Origin: CAVPJW01 sp963705525
Lineage (GTDB): Bacteria > Acidobacteriota > Vicinamibacteria > Vicinamibacterales > CAVPJW01
Length of the DNA stretch: 64,000 nucleotides
Assembly (NCBI GenBank): GCA_963705525.1
Contig: CAVPJW010000006.1
Location: 372,001-436,000 of the forward strand
Direction: 5' to 3'
Shown: piece after piece, positions 9,284 through 17,359 of the stretch
Layout: every line of letters begins with the position of its first letter
Numbering within the stretch: position 1 is the first letter of the stretch
Program-made: the position numbers and the translations under genes
Notes under the pieces: generated by a model
Seen by the model: the letters and a program-made list of their open reading frames with translations, nothing else
Told to the model about the DNA's origin: nothing
The model's database searches: none

Positions 9284-9334
9284 AGTTGTCAGTTATGAGT
9301 TGTCAGTCATCGGCCAGGTCTGAGAGCGACCTGG
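9284..9334. repeat. heptad repeat plus hairpin between clpP and clpX
   Basis: Four 7-nt units, AGTTGTC, AGTTATG, AGTTGTC and AGTCATC (9284-9311), followed by a perfect 7-bp hairpin with stem CCAGGTC/GACCTGG (9314-9320 and 9328-9334) and a 7-nt loop. It lies 18-68 bp upstream of the clpX start, in the clpP-clpX spacer. It could act as an attenuator or RNA-processing site; that is inference. Confidence 0.75.
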
Positions 9335-9369
9335 AACTGACGACCGACAACGTGTAACCGATAGCCCTG

Positions 9370-9984
9370 TTATGCCCTTTTCCGAATGACATCGTCAATG
9401 ATACCGTATTCCTTCCCCTGCTCGGCCGACATGATGTAGTCCCGCTCCGTATCCTCTTGAATCCGCTTGGCTGGCTGACCCGTGTGCGATACGAGGATCT
9501 CGTTGATCCGCTCCCGCATCCGGAGGATTTCCCGGGCGGCGATGTCGATGTCGGTGGCCTGCCCGCCCAGCCCGGACATCCAGGGCTGGTGTATCAAAAT
9601 GCGTGAATTGGGAAGCGAGAAGCGCTTGCCCTTGGTGCCGGCCGACAGAAGCACCGCCGCAATCGAGGCGGCCTGACCTATGCAATATGTCTGCACATCC
9701 GGTTTGATGAACTGCATTGTGTCGTAAATAGCGAATCCCGCCGTAATGGACCCACCCGGACTGTTGATGTACAGAAGGATGTCTTTGTCTGGATCCTCTG
9801 CCTCCAGAAAGAGCATCTGGGCGATTACAAGATTGGCGATCGTGTCGTCTATCGGCGTGCCGATGAAGATGATGCTGTCTTTGAGAAGACGCGAAAAGAT
9901 GTCATAGGCGCGCTCGCCGCGATTGGTCTGCTCGACCACCATCGGGACAAGCTGCATCCGTGATTCAGGCCACGAGTCTCTCAT
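9370..9984 (-). CDS. clpP: ATP-dependent Clp protease proteolytic subunit ClpP
   Basis: 204-residue serine protease forming the tetradecameric barrel that works with ClpX. Catalytic Ser is in GQAASIAA and His in LIHQPWMSG; the handle region EILRMRERINEI and the tail RDYIMSAEQGKEYGIIDDV are typical. The family core begins at LVPMVVEQTNRGERAYDI, so the first nine residues may be a propeptide, or translation may start at the second ATG (9957). Neither start has a strong ribosome-binding site. It is preceded by tig and followed by clpX on the same strand, the standard bacterial arrangement. Confidence 0.97.
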   Translation of the reverse strand: MRDSWPESRMQLVPMVVEQTNRGERAYDIFSRLLKDSIIFIGTPIDDTIANLVIAQMLFLEAEDPDKDILLYINSPGGSITAGFAIYDTMQFIKPDVQTYCIGQAASIAAVLLSAGTKGKRFSLPNSRILIHQPWMSGLGGQATDIDIAAREILRMRERINEILVSHTGQPAKRIQEDTERDYIMSAEQGKEYGIIDDVIRKRA

Positions 9985-10114
9985 AACAGGTCAGTTCAGT
10001 TCGAGCGGCCCCGCGCTCGCGACGATATCGGGCTCGGAAACGCGAAAAGCCTCACACACGCGTTGGTTTAGAGGGCTGGGATCAATCCAGAACGGGGCCG
10101 GCAGGAGGTCACGT

Positions 10115-11386
10115 TTACGCAATTGTAGCACGCGTCAGCAGGAATTCAACTGCCTTCTCCCGTCGTAACCCCGCGTACAGTCTGGACATCCCGCCTTCCT
10201 TCTCGAGCCGTGCCCTGACGGCGGCCGGCGTGCGGCCCGTCCGCGCCGCGTACGATCCCAGCTCCCGCTCGATCTCGTCGTCACCAACCGCGAGCTGTTC
10301 GCGCCGGGCAACTTCGTCGAGCACCAGAGCGGCGCCGACGGCTTCCCGGGCGGGTTCGCGCTGACTCTCGCGAAACTGGTCCCAGTCGATATTCGTGTTT
10401 CTCGGGTCGATCCGCTGCTCGACCAGCCTCCGCGCGAAGTCTTCCACGCGGCGGTCGAGCTCGCGCTCGACCAGAGAGTCCGGCACGTCGAAGGGAACCC
10501 GGTGTGCCAGCTCTTTGAGGAGGTCGGCGCGGACCTGCCGGTCCGCCGAGTGCTCGGCTTCGTGTTGCAGATCGTCACGCACCCGTTGTTTGAGGGCGTC
10601 TAATGTCTCGAAATCGCCCATATCCTTCGCGAACTCGTCGTCCAACATCGGGACCACCCGCCGCTTCAGTGACTTCACCCTGACGGTGTATGTCACCTCG
10701 GTGCCCGCAAGTTCCTTGATGGTATGGTCGCCCGGGTAGGCAATTGTGAACGTCTTTTCGGCGCCAGTGGTCAACCCCATGAGGTGGTCGTCAAACCCCG
10801 GTGGATTCGACGCCGCGCCAATCTCGAGCATTACGTCGTCGTGACGGTCCGGTGCGGCTGAGTCGGCGGCCGACCGGGACAGGTCCACCCCCAGCGTGTC
10901 GCCGAGCTCGGCGGGCCGGTCATCGATCGGCTCGTAACGGGCCGCCCGATCCTGCAGGCGCTGCAGCGCGTGATCCACAGCGTCTTCGGCCAGGATCACG
11001 GGGGTTCGCCGGAGCTGGATGCTGGCATAGTCGCCCGGATCGAGGGGGGGCACGGTGTCGAAGCTCGCCGTGAACTTCAGCGGCTGACCTTCTTCGACGA
11101 CGACGTCCTTGATGTCGGGGGTATCGACGGGCTCGACGCCGCGTTCGCGTAGGGCGTCATCGACCGCGCGGGGAATCAGCCCGTGGACGACGTCGTGGAG
11201 AATCTGCTCGCGGAATCGCTGTTTGATCAGCCGAGTGGGCACTTTGCCCGGTCGAAATCCGGGAATGCGCGCCGCTCGACTGTAGTCGCGGGTGACGCGG
11301 TCTATCTCGGCATCGACCACCGTGCTCGGAATCTCGACGACGAGATTCTTGCGCGTGGCCGTGACGTCCTGGAATTCAGTCTTCAT
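10115..11386 (-). CDS. tig: trigger factor, ribosome-associated chaperone
   Basis: 423-residue peptidyl-prolyl isomerase/chaperone that binds nascent chains at the ribosome exit. The ribosome-docking signature reads GFRPGKVP (usually GFRxGKVP) at about residue 45. The middle FKBP-like domain spans roughly residues 150-235 (LGDTLGVDLS through VTYTVRVKSLKRRVVPMLDDEFAKDMG), followed by the helical chaperone arms. The ATG at 11386 (MKTEFQDV) is preferred over an in-frame start seven codons upstream because trigger factors begin with this strand; no clear ribosome-binding site is visible for either. It heads the tig-clpP-clpX-lon series. Confidence 0.95.
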   Translation of the reverse strand: MKTEFQDVTATRKNLVVEIPSTVVDAEIDRVTRDYSRAARIPGFRPGKVPTRLIKQRFREQILHDVVHGLIPRAVDDALRERGVEPVDTPDIKDVVVEEGQPLKFTASFDTVPPLDPGDYASIQLRRTPVILAEDAVDHALQRLQDRAARYEPIDDRPAELGDTLGVDLSRSAADSAAPDRHDDVMLEIGAASNPPGFDDHLMGLTTGAEKTFTIAYPGDHTIKELAGTEVTYTVRVKSLKRRVVPMLDDEFAKDMGDFETLDALKQRVRDDLQHEAEHSADRQVRADLLKELAHRVPFDVPDSLVERELDRRVEDFARRLVEQRIDPRNTNIDWDQFRESQREPAREAVGAALVLDEVARREQLAVGDDEIERELGSYAARTGRTPAAVRARLEKEGGMSRLYAGLRREKAVEFLLTRATIA

Positions 11387-11488
11387 CGTACATGTCTGCA
11401 CAGGCAAACACAGGCGGGAAACGTCGGTTGGCTCTCTCGGATCGACGGCCCCGCGGTGTCGGCGGCCAATCCCTCAATAGCTCGGGAG

Positions 11489-11575
11489 TGGTGCGAAAGG
11501 GGGGAGTTGAACCCCCATAGCCTTGCGGCTACCGGATCCTAAGTCCGGCGCGTCTGCCAGTTCCGCCACTTTCGC
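11489..11575 (-). tRNA. tRNA-Leu (anticodon UAG)
   Basis: 87 nt including an encoded CCA end. The acceptor stem GCGAAAG pairs with CTTTCGC, followed by discriminator A and CCA. The anticodon stem is CCGGA/TCCGG with the 7-nt loop CTTAGGA, giving anticodon TAG with T33 and G37. A long variable arm (stem TAGCC/GGCTA) makes it class II, and the T arm is GGGGG-TTCAACT-CCCCC. Together these identify tRNA-Leu reading CUA/CUN codons. It is 102 bp upstream of tig on the same strand. Confidence 0.96.
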
Positions 11576-11726
11576 CTGATCGAAAGCTGTCACGCGGATC
11601 GTCTGACGTGTGGCTACAGGGTAACACGCGGTTTTTTGGCGGGTCAACGGACCGCGATCTGCACGCGTCTGGAGCCAGGAGGTTGAAGTCGGCTGCCGTC
11701 CGCAACGCGACGCCCGGAGGTCGGAA

Positions 11727-11747
11727 CCTGAAGCCCGAAGCCTGCAC
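11727..11747. repeat. heptad tandem repeat (CCTGAAG type)
   Basis: Three 7-nt units, CCTGAAG, CCCGAAG and CCTGCAC, immediately downstream of the anti-sigma gene, whose stop codon begins at 11749 on the complement. Confidence 0.7.
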
Positions 11748-11748
11748 T

Positions 11749-12228
11749 TTACAGCGTCGGCTCTTGTTCGGCCCACCACCAGACGACGAGCGTCGTCGCG
11801 AGGATGGCGGCCGCGGCGCCATAGACGGGCAACGACGCCACGATGCGATCGGTCAGCGTGCGAAACCCGGCGGCGAGCAGTCCCGAGGCATCCCTCGCCA
11901 CGACGGTCAGGCCGCTGACATTCAGTAAGAGCCAGACTCCCACCAGCACCAGAACCAACGCGCCCCCGAGGGCGACGTTGAACCAGAGGTCCACGTGCTG
12001 TTCGGTCTGCCACCAGTCGCGCCGCAGCTTCCGTGCGACAGCCGATACGAAGCTTCGGGGCGCCTCTGGAACGGTGGCCGAGGACAGCGAGAGTTCAACT
12101 TGTCGTGCGAGGGCAAGTCGACCCGTGCACTGTGCGCATCCGGCGAGATGTGCGCTGATTGATCCGGTCGGTGCGAGCTCGCCGGTCGCAAGCTCCTCGA
12201 TCACATCATCGAGTTCGCGGCAGGTCAT
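11749..12228 (-). CDS. anti-sigma factor with zinc-finger (zf-HC2) domain, membrane-bound
   Basis: 159-residue membrane protein. The N-terminus has a ZAS-type zinc motif: Cys3, then HLAGCAQC with His and two Cys at about residues 27, 31 and 34. This is the cytoplasmic domain that sequesters ECF sigma factors and often senses redox state through zinc. Two hydrophobic segments follow, about residues 82-108 and 133-152. The gene begins 39 bp after the ECF sigma gene on the same strand, so the two form a sigma/anti-sigma operon. What signal it senses cannot be told from sequence. Confidence 0.85.
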   Translation of the reverse strand: MTCRELDDVIEELATGELAPTGSISAHLAGCAQCTGRLALARQVELSLSSATVPEAPRSFVSAVARKLRRDWWQTEQHVDLWFNVALGGALVLVLVGVWLLLNVSGLTVVARDASGLLAAGFRTLTDRIVASLPVYGAAAAILATTLVVWWWAEQEPTL

Positions 12229-12267
12229 CGTCCTGAGATGGGAACGGCGATTCGGTCGCCGTTTGCA

Positions 12268-12831
12268 TCACCGAAGTTCGGATTCGAGCAGATGGCGCAG
12301 CGCACGCTTGGCGCGATGGAGTCGCGTCTTGACGGTGCCCAGCGGCATGCCGAGCATATCGGCCAGCGTCTCGTAGCGCCTCCCGTGCAGGTAGTGCCCG
12401 GCGATCAGGAGTCGGTCTTCGACGGGGAGTCTGGCAATCGCCTTGTCGATCCGGTCTTTCACTTCGAGATCGCTGAACGCCCTGTCCCGGATCGACAACG
12501 CGGATTGCCTGTCTCCCTTCGAAACGCCCTCACCCGCATCGTCCAGCGACGCGATCGGTGCGCCGGTTCGCGCACCTTCCTCGGCGCACAGATTCGACAC
12601 GATCCGGAAGATCCAGGTGGACAGCCGCGCGTCGCCTCGAAAGTACGGAAGCCCCCGGTGGATCCGAAGAAACACCTCCTGCGCGAGATCCTCTGCCCTG
12701 GACCGGTCTGCGATTGTCCGGCTGATGAGCCCGAAAACCAGATTCTTGTAGGCGTCAACCAGTTCCCGGAATGCGCCCTCATCGCCCTCACGGCATCGCC
12801 GAACGAGCTGCGGCTCGTCGAGTTCGACCAT
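12268..12831 (-). CDS. ECF-type RNA polymerase sigma factor (RpoE-like)
   Basis: 187-residue sigma-70 family factor lacking regions 1 and 3, as in extracytoplasmic-function sigmas. Region 2 runs from about residue 17 (EGAFRELVDAYKNLVFGLI) and includes DLAQEVFLRIHRGL and STWIFRIVSNL, which bind core enzyme and the -10 element. Region 4 is near the C-terminus (LPVEDRLLIAGHYLHGRRYE and GMPLGTVKTRLHRAKRAL) and forms the -35-binding helix-turn-helix. AGGTGAG lies just upstream of the ATG. It is followed by its presumed anti-sigma factor and diverges from a membrane-protein gene across a symmetric promoter region at 12842-12914. Confidence 0.93.
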   Translation of the reverse strand: MVELDEPQLVRRCREGDEGAFRELVDAYKNLVFGLISRTIADRSRAEDLAQEVFLRIHRGLPYFRGDARLSTWIFRIVSNLCAEEGARTGAPIASLDDAGEGVSKGDRQSALSIRDRAFSDLEVKDRIDKAIARLPVEDRLLIAGHYLHGRRYETLADMLGMPLGTVKTRLHRAKRALRHLLESELR

Positions 12832-12841
12832 CCGCTCACCT

Positions 12842-12914
12842 GATTAGACTGACCGCCGGGGCCGATTGTTTCAGTGCAGCCGTGAAACAAATCAAACGCG
12901 GGTCCAGTCTAATC
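12842..12914. promoter_or_regulatory. concentric palindrome with ECF-type promoter motifs
   Basis: Two inverted repeats share exactly the same centre (base 12878): an inner 8-bp pair TTGTTTCA/TGAAACAA (12866-12873 and 12883-12890) and an outer 10-bp pair GATTAGACTG/CAGTCTAATC (12842-12851 and 12905-12914). Read rightwards, TGAAACA, a 17-base gap and GTCTAA look like an ECF -35/-10 pair with a start point near 12919, leaving room for GGAGG before the gene at 12943. The mirror image faces the sigma gene, but there the start point would fall in the ribosome-binding site, so the leftward promoter is less certain. Confidence 0.55.
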
Positions 12915-12942
12915 TAGATAGTCGGCCCGACCCGGAGGTCTG

Positions 12943-13410
12943 ATGCAAGAACTGCTGCTCGTCGTGTTTGGGATTGTCCTCCCGTTGACGGTCATCGTCG
13001 GCGGGATGATGCTGGCCGCATGGGCGATCTACCGAAAGACCCGTGTTCGCGAACTCGCGTATCGCGAGCGGATCGCGATGATCGAAAAGGGGCTGGTCCC
13101 GCCGCCCGAAACCGACCCGCAACGCTTCGAGCGGATGATGCGAGCCGGAGATCCGGCCGTGTCACAACGAATGCGCACGAGTGCCATGCGCCGACGGAGT
13201 GCCGGCGTGATGCTGATTGGCGCCGGTCTGGCCCTGATGACGATCATTTACTTCGCCGGGAACGAACCGGGAGTGGCTATCGGTGTCGGCGGTGGTTTCA
13301 TCGCGGTCGGCGTGGCGATGGTCATCAACGCTCTGCTCGACCAGCGGCAGGTTCAACCGTTTGACGTGCCGCCGGCGGTCGATCGCGGCGCGCCAACCGA
13401 GCCACACTGA
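12943..13410 (+). CDS. small membrane protein, DUF6249-like
   Basis: 155-residue protein with an N-terminal transmembrane segment (about residues 3-30) followed by a basic stretch and RERIAMIEKGLVPP, a motif typical of DUF6249-type membrane proteins that are commonly encoded beside ECF sigma genes. Two further hydrophobic segments lie at about residues 86-104 and 110-130, ending in a short hydrophilic tail. GGAGG lies four bases before the ATG. It is divergent from the ECF sigma gene and carries the best ECF-like promoter in the shared spacer, so it may be a direct target of that sigma. The molecular function is unknown. Confidence 0.75.
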   Translation: MQELLLVVFGIVLPLTVIVGGMMLAAWAIYRKTRVRELAYRERIAMIEKGLVPPPETDPQRFERMMRAGDPAVSQRMRTSAMRRRSAGVMLIGAGLALMTIIYFAGNEPGVAIGVGGGFIAVGVAMVINALLDQRQVQPFDVPPAVDRGAPTEPH

Positions 13411-13592
13411 CGTCCTCAAGAAAGCTGGCTCGAGGCCGGCTGATACTTCCTCACGAAGCCACGCATCCAATACACCAACGGAGCGGCCGTCTTTGTTGAT
13501 AGGCGCCTCGTTGACCCGACTGATTCGACGGTGTGGGACTGCCACGGCGATCCGTTGCGAATGGCGTGAGCCGCCGCTATGCTCGACGAATC

Positions 13593-14915
13593 ATGTTCCA
13601 GTTGATGCGGACCGTTCCACCGTTTCTCGCGATGTGCCTGGCCTTTCCCGATCCCGTGGCGTCGCAGGCCACGACGTCACAGCCATCGCCGAGTCTGGAA
13701 TTCTATCGCCGGGAAGCCAGGAGCGCCCGAGAGCGTAAGGACTACGGCGCGATGCTGGCGAATCTGCGAGAGGCCGCGCGTGGTGCTCCCACGCACCCGC
13801 GCGTGCTGCTCGGGCTCGCTGAAGCTCAAGCGATGACCGGCGCGAAGAACGACGCGTTCGAGACGATCGACCGCCTCCTCGCGATGCGCGTCTTCGTCGA
13901 CGTCGATGCGGATGCCGATCTGCAGGGCCTGCGGTCGGACGCGCGCTTCGAGGGCATCCAGCTGAAGCTTCGCGAGTTGCAGAGACTCCGCACGGGCAGG
14001 AGTGAGGTCGCCGCATCACTCGAGGAACGCGATCTTCTGACGGAAGGCGTCGCGCTCGACGAAAAGACGCACTCGTTGTTTGTCAGCTCAGTGCATCGCA
14101 GGAAAGTCGTCCGCATTGGCCTCGGCTCGGGCGCCCAACGCGATTTTGTGTCTTCAGGCAGAGATGGCCTCTGGGGAGCGAAAGGGATACACGTGGACTC
14201 GACGAGGCGGCTGCTGTGGGTGACGAGCATGGCCATGCCGCAGGCGGAGGGATTCAGTGCTGACGTCCGCGGAACGACCGGACTGTTTGCCTTTGATCTC
14301 GATTCCGGCGTGCTTCGGCGCAAACACATCGTGGGCGCGCCGGAGGATCAGCACGGCTTCGACGATCTGACGATCGATGAGCAGGGAAGAGTCTTTGTCT
14401 CAGACGCGCTGGCCGGCGGGATCTGGTGGACGTCTCCGGACGGCAACACGCTGACCCCGTTTCTGCCTGCAGGCACGTTTCTCAATCCGAATGGTCTCGC
14501 CATCGGCGACGGCGGTCGGTTCCTCTATGTCTCCGACTATCCGAGGGACGCGATCCTTGCTGTCGACCTGACATCCAGGGCCATCCAGCCCATCGCGCAC
14601 GGGGCGACGTTGACCCTGTACGCCGCGGACGGTCTTGTCGCCCACGGTAACTCGCTCCTGATCATTCAGAACGGCGTCGCACCGTACCGTATCGCGCGGC
14701 TGACGCTCGACTCCTCGGGGACATCGATCGCGGACTTCACGATTCTCGAAATGAACAACCCGCAGTGGGACGAACCCACGCTCGGCGCCGTCATCGGCAA
14801 CGATCTCTACTATGTCGGGGTCAGCCAATGGGGGCGTTTCAACGAAGAGACTGGCGAACCCGATCTGAAGTCCCTGCGCCAGCCCCTCATCTTCCGGCTT
14901 CGCCTAGCGCCGTAG
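13593..14915 (+). CDS. exported SMP-30/gluconolactonase-like beta-propeller with N-terminal TPR region
   Basis: 440-residue protein with a signal peptide (MFQLMRTVPPFLAMCLAF, then a likely cut near VASQA). Residues about 30-130 are TPR-like (DYGAMLANLREAARGAPTHPRVLLGLAEAQAM). The rest is a six-bladed propeller of the SMP-30/NHL kind, with blade strands such as EGVALDEKTHSLFVSSV, GIHVDSTRRLLWVTS and GLAIGDGGRFLYVSDYPRDAI. It could be a lactonase or only a binding scaffold; the metal ligands are not clear enough to say. The ATG at 13593 is preferred to an upstream GTG (13533) because the signal peptide starts there. Confidence 0.75.
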   Translation: MFQLMRTVPPFLAMCLAFPDPVASQATTSQPSPSLEFYRREARSARERKDYGAMLANLREAARGAPTHPRVLLGLAEAQAMTGAKNDAFETIDRLLAMRVFVDVDADADLQGLRSDARFEGIQLKLRELQRLRTGRSEVAASLEERDLLTEGVALDEKTHSLFVSSVHRRKVVRIGLGSGAQRDFVSSGRDGLWGAKGIHVDSTRRLLWVTSMAMPQAEGFSADVRGTTGLFAFDLDSGVLRRKHIVGAPEDQHGFDDLTIDEQGRVFVSDALAGGIWWTSPDGNTLTPFLPAGTFLNPNGLAIGDGGRFLYVSDYPRDAILAVDLTSRAIQPIAHGATLTLYAADGLVAHGNSLLIIQNGVAPYRIARLTLDSSGTSIADFTILEMNNPQWDEPTLGAVIGNDLYYVGVSQWGRFNEETGEPDLKSLRQPLIFRLRLAP

Positions 14916-14972
14916 GTAGGCGCCTGGCGAGAGGGCTGGAGTATTCTACCGATCGAAGCACCGACGATCATC

Positions 14973-15941
14973 ATGGCACGCGTCCGCGTCTTCGCGCCGG
15001 CGAGCATTTCCAATCTTGGCCCAGGCTTCGATGTGCTGGGTCTCGCGCTGCCCGAGCCTGGCGATGTGGCCGAAGCAGAACCGTCTGATGAGCCTGGCGT
15101 GCAGATCGTCGAGGTGACAGGCGACCAGGGGCGGCTGAGCCATGCGGCGGACGAGAACGTCGCGGGAGTGGCCGCCAGAGCGGCGCTCGGTCGGATCAAG
15201 GAAGGCGTCCGGACAGAATCCACGAGCGCGAATTCGTGGAGCGGCGTCCGCCTCCGGCTCCATAAGCAGATGCCTCTCGGCAGCGGACTGGGAAGCTCGG
15301 GCGCCAGCAGCGTCGCCGGCGCCGTTGCGGTCAACGAGCTCTTTGGTCGGCCGCTCTCGATTCGCGAGCTTCTGGATTGTGCGCTCGAAGGCGAGCGCGT
15401 GGCGTCCGGGTCTGCGCACGCCGACAACGTTGCTCCGACGCTTATCGGCGGCATCGTGCTGATTCGAAGCTACGATCCCGTCGACATCATTGAGCTCCCC
15501 GTGCCACCGAGTTTCTGGATCGCCGTCGTGCACCCTCACTGCATCGTCCAGACGGCGGAGGCGCGAGCCCTCGTGCACCAGCAGCGCTTCACGATCGATC
15601 AAGTCGTTGAAAATCTGGGGAATGTTGCGGCCATGGTGGCGGCGTTGTTCAAGGGCGACGTGGCGCTGGCGGGCCGCTCTGTGCGGGACCGGCTGGTCGA
15701 GCCTGTACGCGCGCACCTCATCCCCGGGTTCTACGACGTGAAGGCGGCAGCGCAGCGCGCGGGCGCGCTGGGATGTTCGATCGCCGGGTCCGGTCCCTCG
15801 ATGTTTGCGTTCTGCGACAGCGACAAGGCAGCCTCGCGCGTTGCGGAGGCCATGCAGACGGCGTTCGACCGCGCGGCCGGCCTTGCGAGCGATCGGTACG
15901 TAGGTCGCGCGGGCGCACCGGGTGCGCGCCGGATCGATTGA
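14973..15941 (+). CDS. thrB: homoserine kinase
   Basis: 322-residue GHMP-family kinase that phosphorylates L-homoserine to O-phosphohomoserine in threonine synthesis. Family features are the N-terminal VRVFAPASISNLGPGFDVLG, the ATP-binding glycine/serine loop PLGSGLGSSGASSVAGA (about residues 100-116), and the C-terminal motif GCSIAGSGPSMFAF. Length is normal. Its stop codon overlaps the start of thrC by one base (TGATG), so the two are translationally coupled. The start codon is the only one that keeps the conserved N-terminal strand. Confidence 0.95.
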   Translation: MARVRVFAPASISNLGPGFDVLGLALPEPGDVAEAEPSDEPGVQIVEVTGDQGRLSHAADENVAGVAARAALGRIKEGVRTESTSANSWSGVRLRLHKQMPLGSGLGSSGASSVAGAVAVNELFGRPLSIRELLDCALEGERVASGSAHADNVAPTLIGGIVLIRSYDPVDIIELPVPPSFWIAVVHPHCIVQTAEARALVHQQRFTIDQVVENLGNVAAMVAALFKGDVALAGRSVRDRLVEPVRAHLIPGFYDVKAAAQRAGALGCSIAGSGPSMFAFCDSDKAASRVAEAMQTAFDRAAGLASDRYVGRAGAPGARRID

Positions 15942-17269
15942 TGCGCCTCCGAAGCACCGAAAGTATCAGGTCCGGAACACCCGACGTCACCTTCCGCGAA
16001 GCGCTGGTCACCGGGCTCGCGCCGGACGGCGGCCTTTACCTGCCGATCGAATGGCCTCGATTCACGCTCGACGAGCTCGAAAGCTGGCGCCCGCTGGCGT
16101 TCGATCAGCTGGCCTCTCAACTGGCGCAGCGTTTCATGGGCGATGAATTTGGCGCCGATGAGCTCGACCGACTCGTTCGCCAGGCCTTCAACTTTCCGGT
16201 TCCCCTCCGACCTCTCGAAGCTCGACATGCGGTGTTGGAGCTCTTCCACGGCCCGACGCTCGCCTTCAAAGATTTTGGCGCCCGATTCCTTGCCCGCTTT
16301 CTGAGCCGAATCCTCGCAGAACAGGATCGTGGTGCGATCGTGCTGGTGGCTACCTCTGGTGACACGGGCGGCGCGGTGGCCCAGGGTTTCGCGGGTGTGC
16401 CCAATGTCAAGGTCGTCGTCGTCTACCCGGGCGGCAAAGTGTCGCCGTTTCAGGAAGCGCAGATGGCCACGCTCGGCGGGAACATCACGGCCGTCCGGCT
16501 CCGCGGAGATTTCGATCAGTGCCAGTCGCTCGTGAAACAGGCATTTCTCGACGAAACCCTGCGGCCACTCGGGCTCACGTCCGCGAATTCGATCAACGTC
16601 GGTCGACTGATTCCCCAGAGCTTCTATTACGTCGCCGGCTATCTCGCGCTCGGCGTGAAGCCAGGTGCGCCCGCGGCCTTTTCGGTCCCGAGCGGTAATC
16701 TCGGCAACGTGACGGCCGGCCTCGTGGCGCGGCAGATGGGTCTGCCGATGCTTCGTTTCATTGCCGCGACCAACGCGAATCGCGTGTTTCCCGACTACGT
16801 CGCCTCCGGCCGCTTCGAACCCCGCCCCTCGATACGCACGTCGTCCAGTGCCATGGACGTGGGTAATCCGAGCAACATCAGCCGGGTGATTGCCATGTTC
16901 TCGTCGCACGCGGATCTTCAGGCCCACGTGTGCGCGTCGGTCGTGGATGAAGCGGAGACGCGAAAGACACTCGTAGACACTTTCCGGCGAACCGGCTACC
17001 TGCTGGATCCCCACGGTGCCGTGGCGTACAGAGCCGCCCAGCGCTATGCCGAAACATCGCACGACGGCCATCCGATAATTTCTCTCGCTACGGCGCACCC
17101 GGCAAAGTTCGGGCGGGTCATCAGGGAGGAGTTGGGCTTCGAGCCGGAATTGCCGCCGGCGTACCGCGATTGGCAGAGTCGAACCATTCGCGCGGTTGAC
17201 CTCGAGACGCCGTCGTACCCGGCGTTCCGTGAGCTCCTTCAAGCTGTGGCGGCGGGGGCCTGCGCCTGA
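15941..17269 (+). CDS. thrC: threonine synthase
   Basis: 442-residue PLP enzyme that converts O-phosphohomoserine to threonine. The PLP lysine is in LAFKDFGARFLARF (about residue 110) and the phosphate-binding loop in ATSGDTGGAVAQGF. FPVPLRPL and NSINVGRLIPQSFYY are conserved family strings. The start used, ATG at 15941, overlaps the thrB stop by one base. A longer frame to 15773 exists but lies inside thrB. Together with thrB this forms a two-gene threonine operon; no riboswitch or attenuator is visible upstream. Confidence 0.95.
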   Translation: MRLRSTESIRSGTPDVTFREALVTGLAPDGGLYLPIEWPRFTLDELESWRPLAFDQLASQLAQRFMGDEFGADELDRLVRQAFNFPVPLRPLEARHAVLELFHGPTLAFKDFGARFLARFLSRILAEQDRGAIVLVATSGDTGGAVAQGFAGVPNVKVVVVYPGGKVSPFQEAQMATLGGNITAVRLRGDFDQCQSLVKQAFLDETLRPLGLTSANSINVGRLIPQSFYYVAGYLALGVKPGAPAAFSVPSGNLGNVTAGLVARQMGLPMLRFIAATNANRVFPDYVASGRFEPRPSIRTSSSAMDVGNPSNISRVIAMFSSHADLQAHVCASVVDEAETRKTLVDTFRRTGYLLDPHGAVAYRAAQRYAETSHDGHPIISLATAHPAKFGRVIREELGFEPELPPAYRDWQSRTIRAVDLETPSYPAFRELLQAVAAGACA

Positions 17270-17359
17270 GACAGCGACCAGAGATTGTCTAAGACCTCCG
17301 CGGTTGATTGGAATAAACTTGTGGGCTTACGGGTTCATTCCGGGCCAGAGGAGTCAGGT

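Noticed and set aside
4472..9323. Long open frames on the plus strand opposite rho, lon and clpX
   Set aside because: They mirror the conserved genes on the other strand. High third-position GC opens antisense frames, and their translations show no known domain or signal.
9284..9334. Possible CRISPR-like array
   Set aside because: Units are 7 nt, contiguous and degenerate, without spacers or cas genes.
12844..12849. Leftward ECF promoter for the sigma operon taken as certain
   Set aside because: The implied start point falls within the ribosome-binding site of the sigma gene, so only the rightward promoter is well supported.
14916..14972. Threonine attenuator or riboswitch before thrB
   Set aside because: The gap is 57 bases with no leader peptide rich in Thr/Ile and no terminator-like hairpin.
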